Of a DNA stretch of 6,093 nucleotides, positions 5,914 to 6,093 are shown one piece after another (position 1 is the stretch's first letter; every line of letters begins with the position of its first letter). Origin of the DNA: an uncultured Eggerthellaceae bacterium (GTDB lineage Bacteria > Actinomycetota > Coriobacteriia > Coriobacteriales > Eggerthellaceae). Where the stretch lies: assembly GCA_934630485.1 (NCBI GenBank), contig CAKTWD010000092.1, positions 1 to 6,093 of the forward strand, given 5' to 3'. A model generated the notes under the pieces. It saw nothing but the letters and a program-made list of their open reading frames with translations. It did no database searches and was not told the origin of the DNA. The translations under genes were made by a program, and so were the position numbers.

Positions 5914-6093
5914 ATGTCATCAACCCCCTATCTCAAGCTTGAGCCCAGTATCGAACGTCAAATTGCGAAGAACCGCGAACAGCACGTCATGAGTCCGTTC
6001 GCGTTCAAAGATGAAGACATCACGCGACGCGAAGAGAACCCCCACGATTACGGCACCATTGGAAGGCCGGCGTTTCGGCGCGATGTTGACAAG
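5914..6093 (+). CDS. Partial N-terminus of a dGTP triphosphohydrolase-like HD-domain protein
   Basis: The first 60 codons are present and the frame stays open to the window edge. The protein starts MSSTPYLKLEPSIERQ. Near the end of the visible part it reads HDYGTIGRPAFRRDVDK, which resembles the segment just before the 'NRYAGKTQVF' and HD metal-site region in a dgt-like family of Gram-positive bacteria. In dGTPases this lead-in places the Arg residues that precede the HD domain. The catalytic His/Asp residues lie outside the window, so activity cannot be judged. Family members hydrolyse dNTPs to the nucleoside and triphosphate. A dgt-like gene beside dnaG is a known neighbourhood in Gram-positive genomes; here the two are divergent, sharing a 127-base intergenic region. 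Confidence 0.65.
   Translation, partial: MSSTPYLKLEPSIERQIAKNREQHVMSPFAFKDEDITRREENPHDYGTIGRPAFRRDVDK

Noticed and set aside
5699..5923. 74-codon minus-strand frame overlapping the dnaG start
   Set aside because: It overlaps the conserved dnaG N-terminus in another frame, runs back across the divergent promoter region and has no recognisable domain.

Overview
The window is a bacterial chromosomal housekeeping block. Base composition looks mid-range, near half G+C by eye; I did not compute it. Most of it is one leftward (minus-strand) gene series: dnaG (primase), def (peptide deformylase), fmt (methionyl-tRNA formyltransferase) and an rsmB-type 16S rRNA m5C methyltransferase, followed by the first 22 codons of a likely XRE-type helix-turn-helix regulator that runs off the left edge. 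At the right edge a plus-strand gene diverges from dnaG and is cut by the window end. Its first 60 residues resemble dGTP triphosphohydrolase (dgt)-like HD proteins.

The organism cannot be named securely. A Gram-positive host fits, and within that a member of the Actinobacteria/Coriobacteriia is my best guess. The pointers are the dgt-like/dnaG neighbourhood, the form of the DnaG zinc site, clear Shine-Dalgarno sites and mixed GTG/ATG starts. This is inference.

Layout from right to left: 5914-6093 (+) partial dgt-like gene; 5787-5913 divergent promoter region; 5786-3900 (-) dnaG; 3767-3899 intergenic with weak promoter candidates for def; 3766-3236 (-) def; 3226-2276 (-) fmt, 9 nt after def; 2276-135 (-) rsmB, overlapping the fmt stop as TAATG; 86-129 a terminator-like hairpin; 66-1 (-) partial XRE-like gene. 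No gene-free stretch exceeds 300 bases. I see no tRNA, rRNA, insertion sequence or CRISPR array.

Def, Fmt and RsmB form a tight, probably translationally coupled unit. Fmt formylates initiator Met-tRNA, Def removes the formyl group from finished chains, and RsmB methylates 16S rRNA. DnaG primes replication and the divergent dgt-like protein may act on dNTPs. The part most worth a second look is the rsmB product: a roughly 260-residue Gly/Lys/Arg/Asp-rich, repeat-bearing N-terminal extension precedes its NusB-like domain, and its SAM-binding motifs differ from the family norm. I do not see evidence of a wholly new system.
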